Positions 19,871 to 29,186 of a DNA stretch of 64,000 nt are shown here, in pieces (position 1 is the first letter of the stretch; every line of letters begins with the position of its first letter). The stretch comes from Aquipluma nitroreducens (GTDB taxonomy: Bacteria > Bacteroidota > Bacteroidia > Bacteroidales > Prolixibacteraceae), in contig NZ_AP018694.1 in the NCBI RefSeq assembly GCF_009689585.1, positions 2,123,001-2,187,000 on the forward strand, written 5' to 3'. The notes beneath the pieces are model-generated. The model made no database searches. It was not told the origin of the DNA and saw nothing but the letters and a program-made list of their open reading frames with translations. The position numbers and the translations under genes are program-made.

Positions 19871-19901
19871 GCCGGACAAACTGAAATTCAGTCTGTCCGG
19901 C
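19871..19901 (-). terminator. Orphan minus-strand terminator-like hairpin
   Basis: GCCGGACA (19871-19878) pairs with TGTCCGGC (19894-19901), enclosing ACTGAA/TTCAGT, with one internal mismatch. On the minus strand it is followed by TTTTATTTTT, the look of an intrinsic terminator. No annotated leftward gene ends here: the flanking genes diverge. Confidence 0.5.
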
Positions 19902-20123
19902 CAATGTTCTGTTTTCTGTACCTATTTCTATTCTGCTTTTATCTCTGGCGAAAATACATCACGATTATGTGAAACGATGTCAAAAAGAAATAACAAACCA
20001 AAAAGAATCTGAATTTTTGTTAATCAGGTTAAATCTAGCTTCATCTTGGGAAATAGATGCCTATCTAAATCCATGTTTCGAAAAATGTTTGCTACCTTAC
20101 ATGTGAATTTTAATACCCCCAAA

Positions 20124-22334
20124 ATGGCAAAGAATAAAAAACATAAAATAGAAAAACTGGTTGAAACATTTAACAAGCCAAAACTTAAAAATGCTATCCT
20201 TACTTTATTTCTGGATAACCCCGAACGGACCTATAACTACAAACAAATAGCTGAACTTCTTAAAATTAAAGATCAGGAAATTACCAAACTGGTTTTCGTG
20301 GTGTTGGAAGAATTGACTGAAACCAAGAACCTTTATAGCGTTCAGCGTGGGAAATACAAACTGCAATCGCGTAGTGGAGCTGTTTTGGGAAAAGTTGAGA
20401 TACAACCTCAAGGCTATGCCTATATTGTCTCGGAAGAGTTTGATAAGCCAATTTTGGTATCGAACCGAAACCTGAACCATGCCATGGAAGGCGACAAAGT
20501 TAAGGTTCAGTTATTCGCTATCCGCAAAAAACAACAGGTTGAAGGCGAAGTCGTTGAAATTGTTGAGCGTGCCAAATCAACTTTTGTCGGAACCATTTCC
20601 AAATCGAACAATTATGCCTTTTTCATCCCTTCAGGAAAAACCGGGTTCGATTTATTTATCCCGAACGAAAAGCTGAATGGCGCCAAAGACGGACAAAAGG
20701 CCATTGCCAAAATCACCGAATGGCCAGCCCGAGCCAAAAATCCGTTTGGCGAAATTATTGAGGTACTGGGGAATGTTGGCGACAACAATACCGAAATGCA
20801 TGCTATTCTGGCTGAATACGACTTGCCTTTGCGGTTTCCTGATAATGTGCTGAAAGCAGCAGAAAAGATACCCGATGAAATTCCGGAAGAAGAAATCCGC
20901 CGCCGCCGCGACATGCGCGGTGTAACAACATTTACAATCGACCCGAAAGATGCCAAGGATTTTGACGATGCATTATCAATCCAAAAACTCGAAAATGGCT
21001 TCTGGGAAATTGGTGTTCATATTGCCGACGTTTCGTATTATGTAACTCCCGGCACAATCCTCGATGAAGAAGCCTACTCACGCGCCACATCGGTTTATTT
21101 GGTCGATCGGGTTGTACCTATGCTTCCCGAAAAATTATCGAACGGTGTTTGTTCCCTTCGCCCGAATGAAGATAAACTTTGCTTTTCGGCTATTTTCCAA
21201 CTGAACGATGATTCAGAAATTCAGCATCAATGGTTTGGCCGTACGGTGATTCATTCCGACAAACGATTTGCCTACGAAGATGCACAGGCCATTATCGAAA
21301 GCGGCGAGGGCGAACTCAAAGACGAAGTGCTTACAATGAACCGGCTGGCAATTAAGCTTCGCGAAGCCCGTTTCAAGCACGGATCGATAGCCTTTGAACG
21401 GGTCGAAGTCAAATTCGAAATTGACGAAAATGGCAAACCTCTTTCGGTGTATTTCAAAGAAGCAAAAGAAAGTAACCAGTTGGTCGAAGAATTTATGCTC
21501 CTGGCCAACAAAAGGGTCGCCGAATTCATTGGCAAAACTGACGACAAAAGAGCAGCAAAAACATTTGTTTACCGTATTCACGACAAACCGGATCCGGAAA
21601 AACTGATGAATTTCAATCATTTCATCCATAAATTTGGGTACATATTGCAGTTGGGTACTCCAGGGCAAATTTCAAAATCGATGAACCTGCTGATGACCAA
21701 TGTGAAAGGGAAAAATGAGCAAAACGTAATTGAAACGCTGGCGATCCGCACCATGGCCAAAGCCGTATATTCAACCCGAAACATTGGGCACTACGGACTT
21801 TCTTTCGAGTATTACACCCATTTCACTTCTCCCATCCGGCGCTATCCCGATGTGATGGTACATCGCCTGCTCGAACGTTATCTCGCAGGTGGAAAAACAG
21901 CCAATTCACAGAAATACGAAGACATGTGCAAGCACTCGTCTGACATGGAGAACAAAGCTGCGAATGCCGAACGTTCGTCGATCAAGTACAAGCAAGTTGA
22001 ATTTATGCAGGATAAAATCGGGCAGGAATTTTCAGGAGTCATTTCAGGAGTTACCGATTGGGGAATTTATGTTGAACTCGAAAATAAGTGCGAAGGAATG
22101 GTTTCGGTAAGCACGCTCGACGACGATTTCTATATTTTCGACGAAAAGAACTATTGCCTGATCGGGCGCCATGCTCACCGTAAATTCCAGTTGGGCGATG
22201 TGGTCCAGGTTGAAATTGCCAGGGCAAATCTGGAGAAGAAACAGCTCGATTTCAGATTAGCCAAAGAAAAAAACAGTGAAGGAACGAAACAGTTTTTTCA
22301 TCCTGAAAATAAAAAAAAGGGACGAAGATTATAA
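20124..22334 (+). CDS. rnr: Ribonuclease R
   Basis: 3'-to-5' exoribonuclease of the RNB family, 736 residues from the ATG at 20124 (MAKNKKHKIEK); a longer frame from 20046 has no support. In order: an N-terminal winged-helix segment (about 10-70), two cold-shock/OB domains (GKVEIQPQGYAYIVSE; GTISKSNNYAFFIPSG), the RNB core with the catalytic Asp cluster TIDPKDAKDFDDALS (about residue 275) and HYTHFTSPIRRYPD-like YYTHFTSPIRRYPDVMVHRL, and a C-terminal S1 domain (FSGVISGVTDWGIYVELENK) with a basic tail. It degrades structured RNA in the cytoplasm. The sole gene in its unit. Confidence 0.96.
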   Translation: MAKNKKHKIEKLVETFNKPKLKNAILTLFLDNPERTYNYKQIAELLKIKDQEITKLVFVVLEELTETKNLYSVQRGKYKLQSRSGAVLGKVEIQPQGYAYIVSEEFDKPILVSNRNLNHAMEGDKVKVQLFAIRKKQQVEGEVVEIVERAKSTFVGTISKSNNYAFFIPSGKTGFDLFIPNEKLNGAKDGQKAIAKITEWPARAKNPFGEIIEVLGNVGDNNTEMHAILAEYDLPLRFPDNVLKAAEKIPDEIPEEEIRRRRDMRGVTTFTIDPKDAKDFDDALSIQKLENGFWEIGVHIADVSYYVTPGTILDEEAYSRATSVYLVDRVVPMLPEKLSNGVCSLRPNEDKLCFSAIFQLNDDSEIQHQWFGRTVIHSDKRFAYEDAQAIIESGEGELKDEVLTMNRLAIKLREARFKHGSIAFERVEVKFEIDENGKPLSVYFKEAKESNQLVEEFMLLANKRVAEFIGKTDDKRAAKTFVYRIHDKPDPEKLMNFNHFIHKFGYILQLGTPGQISKSMNLLMTNVKGKNEQNVIETLAIRTMAKAVYSTRNIGHYGLSFEYYTHFTSPIRRYPDVMVHRLLERYLAGGKTANSQKYEDMCKHSSDMENKAANAERSSIKYKQVEFMQDKIGQEFSGVISGVTDWGIYVELENKCEGMVSVSTLDDDFYIFDEKNYCLIGRHAHRKFQLGDVVQVEIARANLEKKQLDFRLAKEKNSEGTKQFFHPENKKKGRRL

Positions 22335-22398
22335 AAATTAGAAAATGTAGCCTTTCTTTGTGATAATTTGAGTCATTTTTCTGGCTTGAAATAAAACT

Positions 22399-22406
22399 TA
22401 TATTTG
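22399..22406 (+). promoter_or_regulatory. -7 promoter element for the TetR-type gene
   Basis: TATATTTG, a full TAnnTTTG match, 27 nt upstream of the ATG. The -33 region is only T-rich. Confidence 0.45.
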
Positions 22407-22433
22407 TTTACTGATTGAATTAATCCTTTAGTT

Positions 22434-23039
22434 ATGGCGATGAACCTTGAAAGTGGGACAAACAAAAAAGATGCAAACCGCGAAAGCATCCTGAAAATTG
22501 CCCAGGAAATATTCAGCAAATACGGATACAAAAAAACAACACTCGACGATATCGCTAATGCTGTACGTAAAGGGAAAAGCTCGCTTTACTATTATTTTAC
22601 CAGTAAAGAAGATCTTTTTCAGGAAGTAATTCAGAAGGAAGTTGATATTTTGCGTAAGGAACTCGAAATCGTTGTCAACCGCAATACCGACCCGGTTGAT
22701 AAACTGAGAGATTATATTCTTACCAAGTTAACCACATTCCGCGGAATGGCCAATTTCTACAACGCACTAGAAAACGATGTAACTGCCATTGAGTTTATCG
22801 AAAACATTAAACATCGCCACCAGCAGGAAGAAATCAGGATGATTAAAAGAATCCTCATCGAAGGTGTTCGCAAAAACATTTTTGAAGTTTACGATCTGAC
22901 ACTTGCCGCTATCGGTATTACTACGGCGATCAAAGGGCTGGAAATGCCCCTGGCTGCCGGCGATTACAGCAAAGTAAACCTCGAACAAAGTGTTGACAAC
23001 ATCGTGAAGATACTCTGTTATGGTGTAATGAAACGGTAA
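22434..23039 (+). CDS. TetR/AcrR-family transcriptional regulator
   Basis: 201 residues. N-terminal HTH at about residues 17-62: ILKIAQEIFSKYGYKKTT, LDDIANAVRKGKSSLYYYF, TSKEDLFQEV. The C-terminal ligand-binding helices (about 70-200) give no hint of ligand. It has its own promoter and stands between rnr and the OmpA-type lipoprotein gene, both in the same direction but separated by sizeable gaps. Target genes cannot be inferred. Confidence 0.92.
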   Translation: MAMNLESGTNKKDANRESILKIAQEIFSKYGYKKTTLDDIANAVRKGKSSLYYYFTSKEDLFQEVIQKEVDILRKELEIVVNRNTDPVDKLRDYILTKLTTFRGMANFYNALENDVTAIEFIENIKHRHQQEEIRMIKRILIEGVRKNIFEVYDLTLAAIGITTAIKGLEMPLAAGDYSKVNLEQSVDNIVKILCYGVMKR

Positions 23040-23153
23040 GCTTCACGAATTCGCCTCTTTTCTTAACTTGTATTTCCAAAATTTACCGGATTATATTTTT
23101 GGTAAATTGAGTTAACAAATCAAGATAATTTCGTTTTTTACATAAAAACTCCT

Positions 23154-23161
23154 TATTTTTG
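23154..23161 (+). promoter_or_regulatory. -7 promoter element with long leader before the OmpA-type gene
   Basis: TATTTTTG, a full TAnnTTTG match with T-rich sequence at about -33. It implies a roughly 215-nt 5' leader to the start at 23386. The leader holds a small hairpin GAAGGA/TCCTTC (23201-23216) followed by a short T-run, which could be the end of the TetR transcript or an attenuator. Otherwise the gap 23040-23385 shows no gene. Confidence 0.5.
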
Positions 23162-23385
23162 CAAGTCAAATTTAACCTGACTTCTCTTTTCGACAAAACA
23201 GAAGGAATCTTCCTTCATTTTTGTGACCTAAACTTAATTTATTAAAAACCAACTTTCACATTAGTTGTTCTAGTTAGTAGAATTGACGGTGAACGGTTAA
23301 ACCCGTATTTCTGGAACAATCTGGGTTCAAATTAAGATTACAGAATTCATCAAATAACAAAAACAATTAATTCAAATTACAGAAA

Positions 23386-24078
23386 ATGAAAAGTTTTAAA
23401 GTATTAACAGCATTGGTTTTATGTAGTACAATTCTTTTAAGCAGCTGCTCAACCACCAAAAATTCGACCAAAGGAGGTGTAATTGGTGGAGCTGGCGGAG
23501 CCCTTTTAGGTGCTGGAATTGGTGCATTAGTGGGTCATGGGAAAGGTGCTGCTATTGGTGCTGCCGTTGGTGGTGCCGTTGGTGCTGGCACAGGTGTATT
23601 GATCGGTAAAAAAATGGATAAACAGAAAGCTGAACTTGAGAAAATTGAAGGCGCAAAAGTTGAAACAGTTACTGACGTAAATAACTTACAGGCTATCAAA
23701 GTTACTTTCGACAGCGGTATTTTATTCACCACCGGGAAAAGTGATTTAAATGCTTCGTCAAAAGCAGCGCTTTTAAAATTTGCTGCCTCGTTAAAAGAAA
23801 CTCCCGAAACGGATATAACGATTTATGGGCATACTGATAATAAAGGTTCACGCGATCTGAATCTTAAATTATCGAATGATCGGGCTGCTTCAGTTTCAAG
23901 TTTTCTGAATACCAATGGAATTCTGAAAGAACGCATGACAACCGAAGGAAAAGCCTTTGACGAACCTGTTGCCGATAACGCTACCGAAGCCGGAAGAGCT
24001 CAAAACCGTCGCGTTGAAATTTACATTACAGCCAACAAGCAAATGATTGATCAGGCACAGCAAGGAACACTGAAATAA
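23386..24078 (+). CDS. OmpA-family outer-membrane lipoprotein with glycine zipper
   Basis: 230 residues. Lipoprotein signal with lipobox LLSSC (Cys at about 21). A glycine-zipper stretch of GAxxGA repeats (about residues 30-75) would insert in or span a membrane. The OmpA C-terminal peptidoglycan-binding domain (about 100-220) has YGHTDNKGSRDLNLKLS, NDRAAS and AGRAQNRRVEIYI. The layout is that of YiaD-type proteins that tether the outer membrane to peptidoglycan. Strong terminator right after the gene. Confidence 0.93.
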   Translation: MKSFKVLTALVLCSTILLSSCSTTKNSTKGGVIGGAGGALLGAGIGALVGHGKGAAIGAAVGGAVGAGTGVLIGKKMDKQKAELEKIEGAKVETVTDVNNLQAIKVTFDSGILFTTGKSDLNASSKAALLKFAASLKETPETDITIYGHTDNKGSRDLNLKLSNDRAASVSSFLNTNGILKERMTTEGKAFDEPVADNATEAGRAQNRRVEIYITANKQMIDQAQQGTLK

Positions 24079-24104
24079 AAAATTTCCATTCGCAATGAAT
24101 ATTG

Positions 24105-24138
24105 AGGAGAGTCAACCGATTGACTCTCCTTTGTTTTT
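24105..24138 (+). terminator. Intrinsic terminator after the OmpA-type gene
   Basis: AGGAGAGTCA (24105-24114) pairs with TGACTCTCCT (24121-24130), 6-nt loop, then TTGTTTTTTT. A textbook factor-independent terminator. Confidence 0.93.
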
Positions 24139-24335
24139 TTGATAAATTATCTTTCGGATCGAAATCCTTTTCATTTGAATAAAACTTCGCTCCTTGAAGC
24201 TCAAACATAAATTAACAGTGTATGTTACCCAATATTTTCAGGAATTTGTAAGTTTGTACGGAATATACAACTATGAAGCAAACTGGTTTTGACACAAACG
24301 AAAATCTGCGACAGATTTCATCCTATCCAACTCGA

Positions 24336-26231
24336 ATGAGCTATTTCAAACTGAAAAGCATTGTACCTCTTTTATTTGGCGTCTCCCTTTTTTACCTGAT
24401 ATTTTATACGTCGTGTGCTAACATTGGAAGTCCATCGGGTGGCCCAAAAGACAGCATCCCACCGGTTGTTGTGAAAACAATTCCGGGATTACGTGGAACA
24501 AACTTTAAAGGCTCTGATGTTCGCTTAACGTTCGACGAATACATCAATTCTGACGAGATTTCGGAGAAGCTTGTTATTTCGCCACCCATGAAAAAGAAAC
24601 CGTTAATCAAGATGAAAGGGAAAACCCTTATCGTTGAATTTACGGAACCATTGAAAAAAGAATCGACCTATTCTCTCGATTTTAAAGATGCAGTGGCTGA
24701 TAACAATGAGAAAAACCCAATCAAGGATTTTCGCTTTTCGTTCGCCACGGGGCAACGATATGACAGTTTAAAAGTTGCCGGTTATGTAAAAAATGCCTTC
24801 ACTCAGGAACCGGTTGAGAAAGCATTGGTTCTACTTCATCGACAAAAAGAATATACCGCATTTATCGATAGCATACCCGATTACATTGGAACAACCGATA
24901 AAAATGGATTATTCATGATTGATAATTTAGCTTCTGGTAGTTATCGGCTTTACGCACTTACCGATGCCGACAACAGCAGGACTTATAATTCACATGCCGA
25001 ATTAATCGCATTTGCCGATTCGCTTATTGTTCCATCGGCCAAATATGTTGCCCGAACCGACACGGTTATACAAGGGACTGATACTCTTCTGGTCACCGGG
25101 CATGTTGATTATCTGCCCACTCCACAGTACCTGATGATGTTCGAAGAAGTAAAATTTGATCAGTACCTCGACTCGTATAAGCGGAACCAGGGGAACAAAT
25201 GTGATTTCTATTTTTCTGAGTCACTGAGTGATTCATTCAAAATTAATTTATTAAAACCTACTCCCACCAAAGACTGGTCGTACATCGAATCGAATCTGAA
25301 ACGTGACTCAATCACCGTCTGGTTAACTGACACGGTTTTCAGCAAAAATGATTCGCTTAAATTTGAATTAAAATACCAGGTTTTAGATTCGTTGAACCAA
25401 CTTGTAATCAAACACGACACCGTTGAACTGATTTATGCCGCTCCGAAAACGCCGAAGGTCAAACGAAAAAAGAATGAGGGTCCTACGATACCTACAATCA
25501 ATTTAGGAAACAATATCAACACCTCAGCTCACGACATTTACAGACCAATAAGAATTGAAGCACCCGAGCCACTAAGTTCTTTTGACACAACAAAAGTCAG
25601 ACTTTACTCGTTTGAAGATACAGTAAGGACACAGATTCCGATTGTAGTTAGAAAGGACACCAACTCAGTCCGGAAATTCTACATCGAACATCATTGGGAT
25701 CCAAATACCAGCTATCTTTTTCAGGTCGATTCGGCTGCAGCATACAACATTTATGGCTACCCGAGTAACAAAATCAACCAGAAATTCAAGACACAAAAAG
25801 AAGACTATTACGGAAAGATTATCCTGACTATCTCTGGACTTTCGACCCCGGCAATCGTTCAGCTTTTAGGAAATGACAAGGATGAAAAAATCCTTCAAAA
25901 AATTCAGATACTTGAAGATGGAAAAATTGAATTCCCGTATCTGAAACCGGAAAAGTATAAGATAAAGATCATCCTGGATTCGAATAAAAATGGCAAATGG
26001 GATACCGGTTATCTGGCAGATGGGATTCAACCCGAAGAGGTTGTTTACTATCCAAAAATCATCAAAGTCCGTTCAAATTTTGAATACAAGGAAACCTGGG
26101 ATATTAAATACAAACCCGATTATAAAAAAGAACTGATTGACGAAGAACTTGAAAAAGAAAAAGCCCGAAAAAAAGAGCAGGAAAAAAAGAACGGGAAAAA
26201 AACCGAATCAGAAGAGAATCCTAACCGGTAG
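24336..26231 (+). CDS. Ig-like-domain lipoprotein (Bacteroidota conserved)
   Basis: 631 residues from the ATG at 24336; the first 20 residues hold a hydrophobic segment ending in FYTSCANIGSPSGGPKDSIPP, with Cys as lipidation site. Next comes an SbsA-type Ig-like domain (about 40-135: VVVKTIPGLRGTNFKGSDVR, TFDEYINSDE, FSFATGQ), then beta-rich repeats including a carboxypeptidase-regulatory-like segment (AGYVKNAFTQEPVEKALV-like). The C-terminus is a Lys/Glu-rich tail with poly-A codon runs. This protein is common in the phylum and predicted to be cell-envelope; its function is unknown. The next gene's frame starts inside its 3' end. Confidence 0.8.
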   Translation: MSYFKLKSIVPLLFGVSLFYLIFYTSCANIGSPSGGPKDSIPPVVVKTIPGLRGTNFKGSDVRLTFDEYINSDEISEKLVISPPMKKKPLIKMKGKTLIVEFTEPLKKESTYSLDFKDAVADNNEKNPIKDFRFSFATGQRYDSLKVAGYVKNAFTQEPVEKALVLLHRQKEYTAFIDSIPDYIGTTDKNGLFMIDNLASGSYRLYALTDADNSRTYNSHAELIAFADSLIVPSAKYVARTDTVIQGTDTLLVTGHVDYLPTPQYLMMFEEVKFDQYLDSYKRNQGNKCDFYFSESLSDSFKINLLKPTPTKDWSYIESNLKRDSITVWLTDTVFSKNDSLKFELKYQVLDSLNQLVIKHDTVELIYAAPKTPKVKRKKNEGPTIPTINLGNNINTSAHDIYRPIRIEAPEPLSSFDTTKVRLYSFEDTVRTQIPIVVRKDTNSVRKFYIEHHWDPNTSYLFQVDSAAAYNIYGYPSNKINQKFKTQKEDYYGKIILTISGLSTPAIVQLLGNDKDEKILQKIQILEDGKIEFPYLKPEKYKIKIILDSNKNGKWDTGYLADGIQPEEVVYYPKIIKVRSNFEYKETWDIKYKPDYKKELIDEELEKEKARKKEQEKKNGKKTESEENPNR

Positions 26232-27033
26232 ATTTGGGTTCTTCCTTGGCTTATTCTTCGTACTCATTTCTAGTCTTCCAGTTTCAGGGCAGAGCATAGA
26301 ATACCCGTTCAAAAGTGGTGAATATGCCCGCTACGGAGCATACTACAACTGGCAATTCATCTGGGTTCAGAGTGGCGAAGTTGAATTTAGAGCCGACACC
26401 TTGAAATACAAACAACAGGAAGCCTGGCACTTGAAGGCCGTTGGAAAATCGTTAAAAGCTTACGATTTGCTCTTCTGTGTGAGGGATACATTCGAAACAT
26501 ACAGTAACTACACCACCTTCAGACCAATCTATTCGAGCCGGATAATGAACCATGCAAAAGAAAGTTCAGTCCATCGGTATTGGTTCGATTCTGCTTCAAA
26601 TAAGATTGAAACGGAAATTAAGCAGGATAAAAAGCCTGTTTACCGTGCCAGTTTAACTGCTCCCGACAATACGTATGATTTGCTTGCAACCGCTTACAGC
26701 TTCAGAAAATTTGATTTTAACAAACTATTTGTTGGCCAGAAAGTTCCATACCGAATGTTAATCGACAGGCAGGCAGCCGATTTGTTTTTCAGGTATCTTG
26801 GCAAAGAGAATGTAAAAACCCGGAACGGGAAAGAGTATCGTTGTCACAAAGTTTCAGTATATTTACTGCAAGGCGATTTTTTTCGTGAAGGTGAATACAT
26901 GAAAATTTGGTTTACCGATGACAAAAACCACCTTCCGGTACAGGTTGAAACCGAAATTTTAGTGGGTTCGGTTAGAGCACTTTTACTTGAACCCAAATCA
27001 ATGAAATATCCACTTACGTCACAAATAAAATAA
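26149..27033 (+). CDS. DUF3108-type secreted protein, unusual start
   Basis: The conserved part runs from a hydrophobic signal-like segment (FGFFLGLFFVLISSLPVSGQ) through YPFKSGEYARYGAYYNWQFI to the end, with the beta-rich DUF3108 features SGEVEFRADTLKY and MKIWFTDDKNHLPVQVE. No ATG precedes the signal segment in frame. The nearest usable starts are TTG codons at 26149 or 26137, inside the upstream gene, giving an odd lysine-rich leader of about 25 residues before the signal segment. Either the start is non-canonical or the protein is made by frameshifting at the A-runs of the upstream gene. It probably shares the transcript with its neighbours (3 bases to the next gene). Confidence 0.72.
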   Translation: MKKKKPEKKSRKKRTGKKPNQKRILTGRFGFFLGLFFVLISSLPVSGQSIEYPFKSGEYARYGAYYNWQFIWVQSGEVEFRADTLKYKQQEAWHLKAVGKSLKAYDLLFCVRDTFETYSNYTTFRPIYSSRIMNHAKESSVHRYWFDSASNKIETEIKQDKKPVYRASLTAPDNTYDLLATAYSFRKFDFNKLFVGQKVPYRMLIDRQAADLFFRYLGKENVKTRNGKEYRCHKVSVYLLQGDFFREGEYMKIWFTDDKNHLPVQVETEILVGSVRALLLEPKSMKYPLTSQIK

Positions 27034-27036
27034 ACT

Positions 27037-27330
27037 ATGGCAAGCAGACAACGATTAAAAAAAGAAATTGATTATGTAGTATCAGACCTGATACTCGATT
27101 GTTTTACTTTTAACAACCTACAGCAAAAACCCGATGATGAAGCTGTTCTTCAGATTGTTCAGGAAACACTGACTCTAAGAAATTCGCTTCGCTATCAAGT
27201 TAATCATCCTGAAAGCAAGGATGTTAAGCAATCGGTAAAAAGCTATTTCGACAACATCGCAAAAGTGTTGATTGATACCGTTGAGGAAAGCTATGTAAAA
27301 TTAGGCAAGCTAATCAACCCGGATGCTTAA
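27037..27330 (+). CDS. Conserved small hypothetical protein
   Basis: 97 residues, starting 3 bases after the preceding stop, so very likely in the same operon. No signal peptide or membrane segment. It is predicted all-helical, with patterns such as DYVVSDLILDCFTF and FDNIAKVLIDTVEESYVKLGKL. I recognise it only as the type of small protein common in Bacteroidota; no function can be named. It is followed closely by a terminator hairpin. Confidence 0.8.
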   Translation: MASRQRLKKEIDYVVSDLILDCFTFNNLQQKPDDEAVLQIVQETLTLRNSLRYQVNHPESKDVKQSVKSYFDNIAKVLIDTVEESYVKLGKLINPDA

Positions 27331-27354
27331 CTTTTGATGTCGAAATTTAAATCC

Positions 27355-27395
27355 AAATTCCCTGAGATATCTTATTCCGATGTTTCAGGGAATTT
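27355..27395 (+). terminator. Hairpin terminator after the small hypothetical gene
   Basis: AAATTCCCTGA (27355-27365) pairs perfectly with TCAGGGAATTT (27385-27395), an 11-bp stem with a 19-nt loop, 25 nt past the stop. Confidence 0.7.
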
Positions 27396-27481
27396 CATTT
27401 AAATGCAACTCAAAGAATTGATTAGAAATTGAAACATCGAACCTTTTGATCAAATACCTTCAGGATTGGCCTTAAATTTGT

Positions 27482-27489
27482 TACTTTTG
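27482..27489 (+). promoter_or_regulatory. -7 promoter element for the coiled-coil membrane protein gene
   Basis: TACTTTTG, a full TAnnTTTG match, 34 nt before the ATG at 27524. No good -33 partner. Confidence 0.5.
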
Positions 27490-27523
27490 CCTTCCTTAAA
27501 AACAACACCAAAACTCAATCAGG

Positions 27524-28441
27524 ATGGATGAATTTGGCATAAAAAAGAGAAAATTTTCGTTAGGCGAAACCGACAAAGAAAGAAGAAACAATCTGATCAT
27601 TATTATATTATCAGTTTTGCTGATTGTCGTAATTTCGGTTTTCGTTTCTCAGCATAACGAAAATAAAAAGATTCTGGCAGCATTAAATATGGAAAAAGCC
27701 TCGATTCAAAGCGAATTGAGTACCATGATGGTGAACTACGATTCGATTCATACCAACAATGAAAGTCTTCAAACTGAATTGTCAGGCGCTCAAACCAAAG
27801 TGAAGGATTTACTTCAGGAAGTTGAGCAAATTAAAAAGGTAAGCTACGGGCAAATCGAGCAATATCGTCTGCAAGTTACCACCATGCGGAACATCATGAA
27901 GAACTACATCATTCAGGTTGATTCGCTGAACCGGAGGAATGAAATGCTGATGGCAGAAAATGCCCAGGTAAAAGAAAATTATGCCCAGTCTGAAACCAAA
28001 AATCAACAGCTCGAAAAAGAAAAACAACACCTTCAGGAAAAAGTAAAAGAAGCCCAATTGCTGGAAGCCACCGAATTGACAGCCGTTGGAATTAATTCGC
28101 GCGGTAAAGACGCCGAGAGTGCCCGCCGTGCCGAACAGATTAAAGTAAGCTTTGTATTGAGCAAAAACGTAACCGCTCCCCGCGGAAACAAAATGATATA
28201 CGTTCGGATACAAAAACCTAATCAGGTATTGTTTCAGGAATCGGCCAACGATTTGTTTCAGTTTGAAGACCTGAAAATTCCGTATTCGGCTAAACGTGAA
28301 GTTACCTACGAAGGAAACGCGCTTCCTGTCAACATTTTCTGGGACAACAAAGGTCAGGAATTTTTACCGGGCGAATATACTGTAGATGTGTTTGCCGATG
28401 GGAACAACATTGGAACCGCCAAGTTTCTGATGAAACGGTAG
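27524..28441 (+). CDS. Single-pass coiled-coil membrane protein
   Basis: 305 residues. A short basic cytoplasmic start, one membrane helix at about residues 24-42 (LIIIILSVLLIVVISVFV), a long coiled coil (about 45-185, heptad-rich with many Glu/Gln/Lys), and a C-terminal beta-rich domain (about 190-305: RAEQIKVSFVLSKNVTAP, PGEYTVDVFADGNNIG). The layout suggests an anchored periplasmic spacer or sensor. Similar proteins are widespread hypotheticals in Bacteroidota. Stands alone between two terminators. Confidence 0.82.
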   Translation: MDEFGIKKRKFSLGETDKERRNNLIIIILSVLLIVVISVFVSQHNENKKILAALNMEKASIQSELSTMMVNYDSIHTNNESLQTELSGAQTKVKDLLQEVEQIKKVSYGQIEQYRLQVTTMRNIMKNYIIQVDSLNRRNEMLMAENAQVKENYAQSETKNQQLEKEKQHLQEKVKEAQLLEATELTAVGINSRGKDAESARRAEQIKVSFVLSKNVTAPRGNKMIYVRIQKPNQVLFQESANDLFQFEDLKIPYSAKREVTYEGNALPVNIFWDNKGQEFLPGEYTVDVFADGNNIGTAKFLMKR

Positions 28442-28480
28442 CAGTTTGCAGTCACAGTATTTAGTTCCCAGATAAAAGAA

Positions 28481-28519
28481 ACGGACTCTTTTCTATGTGA
28501 AAGAGTCCGTTTTTTTTTT
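28481..28519. terminator. Bidirectional intrinsic terminator
   Basis: ACGGACTCTTT (28481-28491) pairs perfectly with AAAGAGTCCGT (28500-28510), 8-nt loop, followed by nine T. It separates the coiled-coil protein gene from the convergent ribE. Confidence 0.93.
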
Positions 28520-28552
28520 GTGTGTCTGTCAACTGCGACTGATCACTGATCA

Positions 28553-29161
28553 CTATTTGTAGGTCATCAGTTTGCTCAAATATTTGCCAATAATATCGAA
28601 TTCGAGATTTACAGCAGTTCCAACTTCGAACGTGTGAAAATTAGTTTCGTTGTAGGTGTAAGGAATAATAGCTACCTGAAATGAATTGTCTTTTGAGTTC
28701 ACCACGGTTAAACTTACGCCGTTCACTGTAACCGAACCTTTTTCAACAGTCATATAACCTTTTTGCGCCATTTCCTTGTCGAACGGATATTCGAAAGTGA
28801 AATACCAGCTTCCGTCAGCTTCTTCAACCTTGGTACAAGTGGCAGTCTGATCAACATGTCCCTGAACAATGTGCCCGTCCAAACGGCCATTCATCATCAT
28901 GCTCCGCTCCAGGTTTACCTTGCTTCCTGGAACTAGTTTTCCCAGATTGGTCTTCAGCAGAGTTTCTTTAATTGCAGTAACCGTATAGGTTTTAGCATCA
29001 CGATCGATTTTAACAACTGTTAAACAAACACCGTTATGAGACAAACTCTGGTCGATTTTCAGCTCATCAACAAAAGAGCAGGTGAGTGTAAAATGATAAT
29101 TTTCCTGATCTTTCTGAATGGTAATTACTTTGCCGGCTTTTTCTACTATTCCTGAAAACAT
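28553..29161 (-). CDS. ribE: Riboflavin synthase, alpha subunit
   Basis: Dismutates two 6,7-dimethyl-8-ribityllumazine into riboflavin plus a pyrimidinedione. The 202 residues hold two similar barrels: MFSGIVEKAGKVITI at the N-terminus, the second repeat beginning with DGHIVQGHVDQT (about residue 95), and the paired NGVCLTVV / NGVSLTVVNS motifs. Length is normal for the family. It has its own well-formed promoter (29187-29217), and no FMN riboswitch is evident in the 160-base leader region. Confidence 0.95.
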   Translation of the reverse strand: MFSGIVEKAGKVITIQKDQENYHFTLTCSFVDELKIDQSLSHNGVCLTVVKIDRDAKTYTVTAIKETLLKTNLGKLVPGSKVNLERSMMMNGRLDGHIVQGHVDQTATCTKVEEADGSWYFTFEYPFDKEMAQKGYMTVEKGSVTVNGVSLTVVNSKDNSFQVAIIPYTYNETNFHTFEVGTAVNLEFDIIGKYLSKLMTYK

Positions 29162-29186
29162 GGTCGCTTAATTTAAAATTTCGTTG

